Source of the DNA: Spirochaetia bacterium
GTDB lineage: Bacteria > Spirochaetota > Leptospiria > Turneriellales > JAOUOS01
Assembly: GCA_029880285.1 (NCBI GenBank)
Contig: JAOUOS010000004.1
Location: forward strand, 1 to 64,000
DNA: 64,000 bases
Reading direction: 5' to 3'
This document shows, piece by piece, positions 52,363 through 61,323 of the stretch. Each line of letters begins with the position of its first letter. Position 1 is the first letter of the stretch. The position numbers and the translations under genes were made by a program. A model generated the notes under the pieces. That model was not told the origin of the DNA. It saw only the letters and a program-made list of their open reading frames with translations, and ran no database searches.

Positions 52363-53028
52363 TTAGCCTGAAACTTTTCGTTTTACATACAATACATTTA
52401 TTTTTAATTCATTTTTTATTTTATTATAAAGATATTCAAGCTTACTTTTATCATCAGCCTTACCAGTTCTAATGAAATAATAAGCGGCCCCTTTATCTAC
52501 CCTTGTGGCAATACCTTTGGCCATGAGCTGGTTTTTATAAAGATTAGCATCTTTTTCATTTTTAAAGGCTCCTAACTGCAGTGTATAATATTCGTTAATA
52601 TTTTCGACAGTTGACTTATTTAACGAAGCGGTCTTTTTTTCTATAGATGGTTTACTTTGCGAAATATTAGCCGTGTCTAACCGTTTTTTGATTTCTTCTT
52701 TAGCGCCTACTTTAATATCAGAAGGTTCAGATAAAACGGTTAATTTTTCATTTTCATTAAAATCTATTTCAGCGGGCCTTAAGTAAGAGTTTGATTCTTT
52801 TTCAATTTTTTTATTGTTTGTATCTTCAATAATATAAGTTTCAATATCTGCAACATCTATGTTAGACTTACTGCTTGAATTTTGCGACATTGATAAACTT
52901 CTCAAATCAATTAGTTTTATATTAAGATATCCTCCCACCGCGAATGAAACGGTTAGCATTAATAAAAAAAATAACATTAAAATTAAAATTCTTTTTCCTG
53001 TTAAATTTAGAACATATATAGTTTTCAT
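52363..53028 (-). CDS. SPOR-domain membrane protein
   Basis: A 221-residue bitopic protein. A short basic N-terminus and one membrane helix (about 13-35) are followed by a low-complexity periplasmic linker. The SPOR domain spans about 145-221 (EYYTLQLGAFKNEKDANLYKNQL at its start, ending INVLYVKRK). SPOR domains bind denuded peptidoglycan at division sites. It sits between coaE and argF in a close-packed reverse operon. Confidence 0.85.
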   Translation of the reverse strand: MKTIYVLNLTGKRILILMLFFLLMLTVSFAVGGYLNIKLIDLRSLSMSQNSSSKSNIDVADIETYIIEDTNNKKIEKESNSYLRPAEIDFNENEKLTVLSEPSDIKVGAKEEIKKRLDTANISQSKPSIEKKTASLNKSTVENINEYYTLQLGAFKNEKDANLYKNQLMAKGIATRVDKGAAYYFIRTGKADDKSKLEYLYNKIKNELKINVLYVKRKVSG

Positions 53029-53038
53029 ACCTTTTACC

Positions 53039-53689
53039 TCAAATTTCTTTTGGTTTCAAACTTTTCATTAATTTTTTAACCTGAAATTTTGTTTCTTCAA
53101 GTTTTCCATTATTGTTTATTATATGGTCGGCCATTTTTAATTTTTTTTCAATGGAAATTTGTTTATTAAGAATTTTTTTAATTGCGTCTTGAGAAATACC
53201 CATTCTTTCTGACGCTCTTTTTATGGCTGTATTTTCTTCACAATAAACAACAATAGTTTTTCTTACCAGCTTATTTAATTTAGTTTCAAACAACAGAGGT
53301 ACTTCATAAATTATAATTTTATCTTTAGAGACATTCAATACATTTTCAATAAATAGTTTTCTTACTTCAGGATGAATAATTTCATTAAGCGTTTTTAATT
53401 TTTTATTATTATGAAAAACAACTTCTCTTAGGGCCTTTCGGTTTAATTTTTGGCCATTAATAAAAAGATCTTCACCAGTCTTTTCTCTAACGTCTTTCTC
53501 AAAAACGCTGATAAGTTTTTCTTTAATTAATGAAAAATTTTTATACTTTGGTGTTACCGCCAGCTTAGCAAAGTCATCGGCATTTAATATCACGGCGCCT
53601 TCTTTCTTAAAAAAAGAAGCAACTGAACTTTTTCCGCTGCCAATTATACCGGTTAAACCATAAACATAACGGTATAAATTATTTTCCAT
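53039..53689 (-). CDS. coaE: Dephospho-CoA kinase
   Basis: This enzyme catalyses the last step of coenzyme A synthesis. It has 216 residues with the P-loop GIIGSGKSSVASFF at about 15-28, then the NADDFAKLAV substrate segment, VIFHN-type DREALREVVFHNNKKL region, IYEVPLLFE, and the lid RMGISQDAIKKILNKQ. It is the likely first gene of coaE-SPOR-argF-esterase on the reverse strand. Confidence 0.94.
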   Translation of the reverse strand: MENNLYRYVYGLTGIIGSGKSSVASFFKKEGAVILNADDFAKLAVTPKYKNFSLIKEKLISVFEKDVREKTGEDLFINGQKLNRKALREVVFHNNKKLKTLNEIIHPEVRKLFIENVLNVSKDKIIIYEVPLLFETKLNKLVRKTIVVYCEENTAIKRASERMGISQDAIKKILNKQISIEKKLKMADHIINNNGKLEETKFQVKKLMKSLKPKEI

Positions 53690-53725
53690 TAAAAATATAA
53701 TTTAAAATATTGTGAATATAATCAA

Positions 53726-53992
53726 TTAATGACGCATTTCTTCAGCATATCTACGAAGAGTTAATTGTACGCGCGAAGCATTTTGTTCAACCATCTCTAT
53801 AATTCTTTTTTCTGTTTCTGGATCTGCCGCATATTTTGAAATTATTTTATTATCAATATGCCACAAATCGGCTAATGTTTGGGCAAACGAAGAAAAACCC
53901 TTACATAATGCGCTTTGAAGATATTTATCTGCCGAATCTCTATTACCGTTTTTTAAATCACCAACTATTTTTTTAGAATTTATATCAAGCAT
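53726..53992 (-). CDS. Small helical protein of unknown function
   Basis: An 88-residue soluble protein, predicted all-helical, with alternating charged and hydrophobic residues (KNGNRDSADKYLQSALCKGF near 14-33, ending LTLRRYAEEMRH). No signal peptide, membrane segment or known motif is seen. It lies 36 bases upstream of coaE on the same strand and 60 bases downstream of the ABC permease gene, so it may be co-transcribed with either. Confidence 0.55.
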   Translation of the reverse strand: MLDINSKKIVGDLKNGNRDSADKYLQSALCKGFSSFAQTLADLWHIDNKIISKYAADPETEKRIIEMVEQNASRVQLTLRRYAEEMRH

Positions 53993-54052
53993 CCCTCTAC
54001 CCCTATAAGTAAAAGTACAATATTATTTATGTCTCATTTTATCAACAATTTT

Positions 54053-55138
54053 TTAGTACCATTTGAAAATTTTTAATCCAAAATATGATGTCATAAATCC
54101 AATAAAAGATAAATAAACGCATGAAAACCATACATCTAGAAAATTCGCGCCCTCATTAAAAACTAACCGCAATGAATCTGCAAGTTGAGTAAGGGGCAAT
54201 GCTTTTATAACAGGATGTATTGCCTCAGGAAGATTAATATAACTAAAAAATATACCTGATAGTATCAACATTGGAATACTTACGGCATTTATTAGTCCAT
54301 TACCAATTCGTGAATTTTGCGCTCTAGAACCAACAAGAACAGCAATACCTGAAAAAGCTAAATTTCCACATATGAATACAGCAATTAAAGCGTACAAAGA
54401 GCCTGAAATGGTTATATTAAAATAAAAATAACCAAATAAACATAATATTAACATTTCAACGGCGGCCATAATAACACGGCTTATAAAATGAGATGCTAAA
54501 AACTCTGATTTTTTCATAGGAGCCGCTACCATTCTTCTTAAAAGTTTTTTTATTCTTAACTCTATAAAAGACCATCCAATACCCCATAATGCAGAATTCA
54601 TTATACCCAGACAAATAAGTCCGGGCAGTAAAAAATCTATATATCTGCCGCCTTTTACTGTTATTTCTTCTGATACAATTTCATAAGAAACATTTACTTT
54701 TTCGGCAAGAAAACTTTTTAGTTGAAAAAACGCTAATTCTGCCTGGCTGTTATTTTTATCAAAAAATATCCTGATATTATTGTTATACGGTTCTAAAATT
54801 ATAGAAACAAGGCCCTTTTTTATAAGCTTAAAGGCTTCTTCTCTGTTTACAAAATCAAATTTCATGTGAAATCCATAAGAATTTTGACCTTTTGCGCTTT
54901 GATAAATTAAAGTATTATTTTCATTAATATTATTTTTTATTTTTGAAAGAAAAAAATTATCTTTATCTAAATCTATAATAATGGCGGCTCTCTGAAAAAC
55001 TTGATCTTTTTTTGAAAAAGAAACCCCTAATACTAAAGAAAGCGCGACAGGAAATATAATAGTCCAAAAAAGAACTGCCGGTTCTCTTTTATATTCTAAA
55101 AAATGAATTTTAAGTAAATTTATAAATGAATTATTCAT
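54053..55138 (-). CDS. ABC-2 type transporter permease
   Basis: A 361-residue membrane protein of the ABC-2 exporter class. One N-terminal helix (about 20-38) is followed by a large extracytoplasmic loop (about 40-165) and then a cluster of five helices (about 170-360). The segments FLLPGLICLGIMNSALWGIG and LILSGIFFSYINLPEAIHPV are typical of the family. Its start overlaps the end of the ATPase gene by eight bases, so the pair forms one exporter. The substrate is unknown; drug or lipid export are common for this class. Confidence 0.87.
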   Translation of the reverse strand: MNNSFINLLKIHFLEYKREPAVLFWTIIFPVALSLVLGVSFSKKDQVFQRAAIIIDLDKDNFFLSKIKNNINENNTLIYQSAKGQNSYGFHMKFDFVNREEAFKLIKKGLVSIILEPYNNNIRIFFDKNNSQAELAFFQLKSFLAEKVNVSYEIVSEEITVKGGRYIDFLLPGLICLGIMNSALWGIGWSFIELRIKKLLRRMVAAPMKKSEFLASHFISRVIMAAVEMLILCLFGYFYFNITISGSLYALIAVFICGNLAFSGIAVLVGSRAQNSRIGNGLINAVSIPMLILSGIFFSYINLPEAIHPVIKALPLTQLADSLRLVFNEGANFLDVWFSCVYLSFIGFMTSYFGLKIFKWY

Positions 55139-56057
55139 TGAGACTTTTACCTGTTAAACTTAAAAACAAATCATCTAAATTCATTTTTCTGCATTGTAAA
55201 TCTAATATTTTAAATTTTGCCTTATTAGCGGCAGTTAAAACAATCGGCAGTATTTTTGAGATATTATTAACATAAAGACGAATTTTACTTTCTTCAAAGT
55301 CTATGTTAACGTCTTTAACATCGGGCAAATCAAATAAAAATTGTGGTTCTTTCTTACCGTAAAAAGAAAACTCTATTAATTCTCTGGCTCCATGATATTT
55401 TAATAAATCATTTATTTTGCCGTCTGCTATTATTTTACCCTGATACATAATAATTATTCTTTGACAAAGAAATTCTGCTTCTTCCATATAATGGGTTGTA
55501 AGAAGAAGTGTAGCATTTTTTTTCTTTTGTTCTTTTAATGTATACCAAATTTCTCTTCTGGCGTGCGGGTCTAGACCGGTGGTAGGTTCATCAAGAATTA
55601 TAATCTTAGGATCATTAATTAAAGCGATGCCAAGCGAAAGTTTTTGCTTTTGACCCCCTGATAAATTCATAGTTAATGAATCTTTTTTATCGTTAAGGCC
55701 CGATAAAATTACCATTTCTTCGGCTTTTTCTTTTTTTAACCCGTAAAAAGACGCAAAAAGAAGCATTGTTTCATACACAGTAATTTTATCTATAAATCTG
55801 GTTTCTTGAAGCGAAAGACCTATAATCTTTCTTAGTTCTTTTTCATTATTCTTCCAATTCATATTTAAAATTGAAATTTCACCACTATTGGGAGATTGAA
55901 TTCCCTCAATCATTTCTACTAAAGTTGTTTTTCCCGCACCGTTTGGCCCTAAAATAGCCGTATTCTCGCCTTCATTTATATTTATAGTTAAATTATCAAC
56001 CGCTGTAAGATTCTTAAATTTTTTAGTAATTTCATTGATTTTTATAATCGGTTTCAT
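55131..56057 (-). CDS. ABC transporter ATP-binding protein
   Basis: A 308-residue ATPase. Walker A is GPNGAGKTTLVEM (near 39-51), the Q-loop lies in GLSLQETRFID, the signature is NLSGGQKQKLSLG, Walker B is IIILDEPTTGLD and the H-loop TTHYMEEAEF. A C-terminal extension of about 85 residues is like that of DrrA/CcmA-type exporters. I chose the ATG at 56057 (MKPIIKINEIT) since the family normally begins there; upstream starts at 56063 and 56120 are possible. It partners the overlapping permease gene. Confidence 0.93.
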   Translation of the reverse strand: MKPIIKINEITKKFKNLTAVDNLTININEGENTAILGPNGAGKTTLVEMIEGIQSPNSGEISILNMNWKNNEKELRKIIGLSLQETRFIDKITVYETMLLFASFYGLKKEKAEEMVILSGLNDKKDSLTMNLSGGQKQKLSLGIALINDPKIIILDEPTTGLDPHARREIWYTLKEQKKKNATLLLTTHYMEEAEFLCQRIIIMYQGKIIADGKINDLLKYHGARELIEFSFYGKKEPQFLFDLPDVKDVNIDFEESKIRLYVNNISKILPIVLTAANKAKFKILDLQCRKMNLDDLFLSLTGKSLNE

Positions 56058-56207
56058 ATGCATCTTCAAAAGATTCTTTAAGGGAATGGGCCATATTAAA
56101 AAACAGCTTGACATAAGCAAAAATAATTTAAAAATTACTGAAAATAAATAAAAATTAACATAAAAGCAAAGCCGAAAATATAAAAATAATCAGAATTGAA
56201 AATATAA

Positions 56208-59177
56208 ATGAGTAATAGTTTTAAAAATAGATATAGATATATATTAATTATAATGCTTATAAGTTTATTTAGCTGTAAAAAATCTGAAAATATTTGTAAA
56301 AGCAGCGAAGAATACAAATTAACATATAAAACTAAAAATCAAACAATAAAAAACATAAATTTAGAACAAAATGAAGATTTATTTATTTTTAATGAAAACA
56401 AAAATAAAACAAAAGAAAATGTATACTTAGATGAAATAAAAAACCAAATCGTAATGGATCAAGAAGAAAATGATATTACGCCGCCTGAATTTGAGGGTTT
56501 GTTATCAGCAAAGCCAGTTTCAGATAGTCAAATAATATTATCATGGAACCCCGCCATAGATAACAAAACTGACACAAATGAAATTCGTTATCAAATTTAT
56601 GTATCTGAACATTTTGGATCGTATGATTTATATGTACCCTATGATGAGGTACAAAACTCATTATCATATATTGTATCTAATTTAAAAAAGAATAAACAAT
56701 ACTACTTTATGGTACGGGCAAAAGATACCGCGGGGAATATAGATAACAATAAAACCGAGCATACTTCGGCAGTACAAACTGATTTTTTACCGCCATCTTT
56801 TGAAGGATTAAAATCTATTACCGCTATTTATGGTGATGATTCAAAAGTAATACTTCGCTGGAAACCCGCACTTGATGATTCATGCGATAGTTCAGAAATT
56901 CAATATGAAATTTATGTATCAAGTTTTATTAATTCTCAAAACTATAATAATCCATATATTATAACTTCTAAAAATTTACCTATCGAAGAAAACTCAATTT
57001 ATTATATTGTAGAAGATTTAAAATCAAACACAGAATATTATTTTGTTGTTCGGGCGAAAGATAAATATGAAAATATCGATTCAAATAAAATTGAACTTTC
57101 TTTTACTACTCAAGATTTTTCGGCACCCGAATTTACTGGTGTAAAAATTGTAGCTCCTGTTGAAAATGATGAATCTAAGCTGAATGTTTTTTGGGAAAAC
57201 GCGGTTGATGATAACACTAAAACAAATGAAATTAAATATGAAATTTCAGTTTCTACTATGGCAGGTGAGCACAATTTTGTAATACCATACGCTAGCATAA
57301 CAGGTCATACATTTATACAATTAGAAGAATTATTTTCAAATACACAATATTACGTTGCTGTTAGAGCTGTTGATTCAATGGGAAACGCGAGTGAATATAT
57401 TTCAGAATTACCCGCCGTAACCAGTGATAAAACCGTGCCTAATTTTTTAGGTCTTGAAAGCATATCAAACGAAGACTATAACGCCTTAACTCTTGAATGG
57501 ATACCAGCAAGCGATAATGCTACGGATCCTATGAATATCGTATATGAAATTTACCAATCTACTTCATCAAAAATGTATGATTTTTATAATCCTTCGTATG
57601 AAGTAAAGGGGATAAACAGCTTTAATATTACGGGACTAAATCCTGCTACTACATACTATTTTATTGTTAGGGCCAAAGATTTATTAGGCAACATTGAATT
57701 AAATGAAGTTGAAAAATCAGCTTCAACATTATTTATAGAAAGTCCAATTTTCAATGGAATTCAATCGGCAGTTTCAGTGGACCATGATAAAATATTACTA
57801 ACATGGGAGACAGCACTTGATAATAATACTAACTCTAGCGACATGGTCTATGAAATATATGTTTCTGAAAAAGCTGATTATCAAAAGTCTGATAAACCAA
57901 CAGCAATAACAGAAAAAGGGGCTTTAAATTATGTATTATACGATTTAAAACCGGATACTGAATACTCTATTGCTGTTAAAGCTAAAGATATTAATTCAAA
58001 TAAAAGTTTAAATATTAAAAATATTTCTCAAAAAACTATGCCCAAAATTGATATAATGCCGCCTGAATTCGAGGGAATTCAAGAACTTAATTATATTGAC
58101 GAAAAATCTTTAGAACTAAGATGGAAAGAAGCAGTTGATTCTTATACTCCCTCTCAAAATATGATATATGAAATTTTTATTTCAACAATGCCAGATAATT
58201 ATAATTTTAACACTCCTGATTATGTTGTGTCAGAAGGAAATTTATCTTACACAATTACAAATTTAAAAGAAAATACTATTTACTACTTTACTGTAAAAGC
58301 AAAAGATCTGGCGGGTAATTTAGACACCAACAGAGTTGAGTTAAGTAATACTAGTTTAATAAATGTAAAATTAAAATTTGAAGATGATAATGCCGCGTTT
58401 CAAGATTACAATGTAAATTTAAATATTTTGGGCTCAGAAAATATTATCTCAACCCTTTCATTTGATAGTTTGTTTAAAAAAAGTGTTGTATCGGGCTATT
58501 ATTCTATTACATGCGATCATATAAGCGGATATATTTTTTCAGGAAATATTTACGAAACTTTAATTAATCCCGGCGACTCGCTTAATGTAACCTGTGATTA
58601 TACAAGTAAAATGTTTAGCGATAGCTTTGACACATTCAATGAAGCCTGGCAAATATATGATTATGAAAATCAAACACCAGATTTGACATACATCATTGAT
58701 AATACCTGCGGACAAAACGGCACATCATCATGCTTAAAACTAAATATAAATAGTACATCATATGATACCGGATTAATACAATCTTTAAATAATATATCCG
58801 CATCATACATAAGTTTTTATTATAAACCGGTCTTATATGAATCTGACGCGATTTTTGAAGCAGGAATAGATGATTCAACAGCATTAAGAATTATTTGTCC
58901 TGCCTTAGGTAATGAAACTCAAAATATTTACGTAAACCAATATCCCGAATACGACGGAATTGATACTGGTATTGCCTGCGTTCCTAATTATTTTTACTTG
59001 ATAGAGCTTGCTAATATTGATTTTTTTAATTTTACATTTGATTTATATATAAATCAAATGTATATAGATAATTATACATTTTTAAATCCGGTAAATAGTT
59101 TTAACTTTATAAAGCTAAGAGCTGCCTCTACCGTTGGTACGGTTTATTTTGATGAGCTTTATATACTGACACCTTAA
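56208..59177 (+). CDS. Surface lipoprotein with six fibronectin type III domains
   Basis: A 989-residue lipoprotein. The leader ends LISLFSCKKSE, with lipidated Cys near residue 23. After an Asn/Lys-rich linker, six tandem FnIII domains of about 100 residues start at PPEFEGLLSA, PPSFEGLKSI, APEFTGVKIV, VPNFLGLESI, SPIFNGIQSA and PPEFEGIQEL. Most end with an NTxYYFxVRAKDxxGN-type strand. From about 750 a different C-terminal region includes a jelly-roll-like domain (DSFDTFNEAWQIYDYE onward). Repeated FnIII lipoproteins often act in adhesion or glycan binding; no ligand can be named. It is followed by a related gene. Confidence 0.85.
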   Translation: MSNSFKNRYRYILIIMLISLFSCKKSENICKSSEEYKLTYKTKNQTIKNINLEQNEDLFIFNENKNKTKENVYLDEIKNQIVMDQEENDITPPEFEGLLSAKPVSDSQIILSWNPAIDNKTDTNEIRYQIYVSEHFGSYDLYVPYDEVQNSLSYIVSNLKKNKQYYFMVRAKDTAGNIDNNKTEHTSAVQTDFLPPSFEGLKSITAIYGDDSKVILRWKPALDDSCDSSEIQYEIYVSSFINSQNYNNPYIITSKNLPIEENSIYYIVEDLKSNTEYYFVVRAKDKYENIDSNKIELSFTTQDFSAPEFTGVKIVAPVENDESKLNVFWENAVDDNTKTNEIKYEISVSTMAGEHNFVIPYASITGHTFIQLEELFSNTQYYVAVRAVDSMGNASEYISELPAVTSDKTVPNFLGLESISNEDYNALTLEWIPASDNATDPMNIVYEIYQSTSSKMYDFYNPSYEVKGINSFNITGLNPATTYYFIVRAKDLLGNIELNEVEKSASTLFIESPIFNGIQSAVSVDHDKILLTWETALDNNTNSSDMVYEIYVSEKADYQKSDKPTAITEKGALNYVLYDLKPDTEYSIAVKAKDINSNKSLNIKNISQKTMPKIDIMPPEFEGIQELNYIDEKSLELRWKEAVDSYTPSQNMIYEIFISTMPDNYNFNTPDYVVSEGNLSYTITNLKENTIYYFTVKAKDLAGNLDTNRVELSNTSLINVKLKFEDDNAAFQDYNVNLNILGSENIISTLSFDSLFKKSVVSGYYSITCDHISGYIFSGNIYETLINPGDSLNVTCDYTSKMFSDSFDTFNEAWQIYDYENQTPDLTYIIDNTCGQNGTSSCLKLNINSTSYDTGLIQSLNNISASYISFYYKPVLYESDAIFEAGIDDSTALRIICPALGNETQNIYVNQYPEYDGIDTGIACVPNYFYLIELANIDFFNFTFDLYINQMYIDNYTFLNPVNSFNFIKLRAASTVGTVYFDELYILTP

Positions 59178-59258
59178 TTTTATGATATATATTTGCTTGT
59201 TTTAATGTCTTAATTTATAAATATAAACCGTTTATATATTAAATAGTATGTTAAACTT

Positions 59259-61241
59259 ATGAAAATTATAAATATTATAATAATTTATTTATTGTTTTTT
59301 TTTGGCTGTACAGAAAATGAATTAATAAAACCAAAAATAAAAACAGTACCAGAAGAAACTGAAAAAATACCTCCAGTGTTTACCGGTACAAAAATAAAAG
59401 CTGTAACAATTGATGAGTCTACAATTTCACTGTCATGGGATTTAGCAACCGATAACATAACCACAAGTGAAAATATTGTTTATAAAATATATATCGCAGA
59501 AAAGGGAACACAATTAAGTTTTTTTTTTGAACCCTATATGAAAGTTACCGGCGTGCTAAATTGCGAACTAACCGGATTAGAAGCAAATACAGAATATACT
59601 ATCGTGGTTTTTGCAGCGGATCAGTTTGGCAATATCTCAGAAACTTATCTTGAAACTATTGGTATAACTGCCATAGCACCTGATATTACTGCGCCGGTAT
59701 TTGCCGGTATAAACTCTATAGAGGCCGTAGACTCTAGCACTATACGAATTAGCTGGGCACCTGCATCAGACGATATGACTTTAACAGAAAATATTCAGTA
59801 TAAAATATATGTAGCTTTATTATCTGGCCAGCAGAATTTTAATTATTCAAACTATACGACAGCTTCAGGTGTTTTGAATTATACAATAAATAATTTAAAC
59901 GAGCTGACTTATTATTACGTAGTCGTAAGAGCCATAGATACAGCGGGTAATATAGACAACAATAGAATAGAATTAAACGTTCAAACACCTGTATTTGTAG
60001 ATTTAAGTGCGCCTGAATTTCCTGAAAACTATATAGGAATCTATGCCGCGAATACAATAAACTCTACAACAATAGAACTTATTTGGCTTGAAGCAACAGA
60101 TAATGTTACGCCAGATAATTTAATTGAATATCAAATATTTAAATCAACTAGCCCTATCACAGATTTCTCAAATCCTACAGATACAAAAATCAAAAGCAAC
60201 TTAACATACAACCCCAGCAATAATACATTATCTTTTACATATGATACTTTAATTGAAGGCACAACTTATTATTTTGCAGTAAAAGCAAAAGATGAAGCCG
60301 GTAATATTGATACAAACATTAATACAAGATCTGCAATACCAAGTAATGATATTGGCTTTATAGAGATAAATATTAACATTGAAGGTGGTTCTATAGTACC
60401 ATGGAACAATACAATAAAAGTTTATATTTCTGGACCTTCAAATTATATTTTAACAACCTCAGGAGAGACTATTATTCAACCGGTGTATACCGGGGCAACA
60501 GAACAACTCTATACTATCTCATGCGAAGGCGTTATAGGTTACTATGTGCCATATCAAACACAAATAAATGTGGGCCTAGGCGCAACTATACAAACTACTT
60601 GCTTTTATTGGGATAACACATTGATTTATCAAAATTTTGAAACCGATATATCATCCTGGCAAATTGCGACAGGAGCAGCCGCCGGCATTTTTACGGAATG
60701 TTTAAGCGGAGATGGAAATTGTGTTAAAATCTTGCCCAGTGATTCTAGTAATTCATACAAAGGTATTAATTTTTCATTATATAATCTAACGCCCTCAAAT
60801 GTTAGTTTTTATATGAATGGAACCTACGATGGCAGTAGCAGCGCCTGGGTAAAATTCAGTAAGGCTGGTCAAATAGGTATTGGCATATGTTGTACCGCCG
60901 CATGGGGAGGAAAAGGATATTTTAAAACTCCTGACTGCTCAGCAGCTTCAACAACAATAGAAAATGTAGAATGTCAGTATATTCATCATCCTTTTGATTC
61001 TAGTCAGGAAGACCATACACCACCTCCCTATTTTTTACATCATATTGAAATAAAAGATATTAGTTTTATAAATCATAATTTTAAATTATTTATTGACGGT
61101 TTATCAGTAGGTACATATTCTTTTTATAATAATATTAATTCTTTTGACTTCATAGGCTTTGATGGAGAATCAGTAACATCTGGCGGATTTGTCTTATACG
61201 ATGAATTAATACTGGCAGGCCCACTTCATCAACATTTTTAA
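59259..61241 (+). CDS. Second FnIII-domain lipoprotein, paralogue of the upstream gene
   Basis: A 660-residue lipoprotein with leader ending LLFFFGCTENE (lipid Cys near 17). Three FnIII domains begin at PPVFTGTKIK, APVFAGINSI and APEFPENYIG. They share the (D/N)xxTxSENIxYKIY and AVKAKDxAGNIDTN signatures with the gene upstream. The C-terminal part also parallels the first protein (a DTLIYQNFETDISSWQI-type start and a final FDFIGFDGESVTSGGFVLYDELI), so the two arose by duplication with different repeat numbers. Several Cys pairs occur in the last 200 residues. Confidence 0.83.
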   Translation: MKIINIIIIYLLFFFGCTENELIKPKIKTVPEETEKIPPVFTGTKIKAVTIDESTISLSWDLATDNITTSENIVYKIYIAEKGTQLSFFFEPYMKVTGVLNCELTGLEANTEYTIVVFAADQFGNISETYLETIGITAIAPDITAPVFAGINSIEAVDSSTIRISWAPASDDMTLTENIQYKIYVALLSGQQNFNYSNYTTASGVLNYTINNLNELTYYYVVVRAIDTAGNIDNNRIELNVQTPVFVDLSAPEFPENYIGIYAANTINSTTIELIWLEATDNVTPDNLIEYQIFKSTSPITDFSNPTDTKIKSNLTYNPSNNTLSFTYDTLIEGTTYYFAVKAKDEAGNIDTNINTRSAIPSNDIGFIEININIEGGSIVPWNNTIKVYISGPSNYILTTSGETIIQPVYTGATEQLYTISCEGVIGYYVPYQTQINVGLGATIQTTCFYWDNTLIYQNFETDISSWQIATGAAAGIFTECLSGDGNCVKILPSDSSNSYKGINFSLYNLTPSNVSFYMNGTYDGSSSAWVKFSKAGQIGIGICCTAAWGGKGYFKTPDCSAASTTIENVECQYIHHPFDSSQEDHTPPPYFLHHIEIKDISFINHNFKLFIDGLSVGTYSFYNNINSFDFIGFDGESVTSGGFVLYDELILAGPLHQHF

Positions 61242-61323
61242 TGAATAAAATTTAATTTAGAAACGCAGTATTTAAAGAACAATATTTTTAAAACCGAAAA
61301 TTACATATAGCTATAAAATAATC

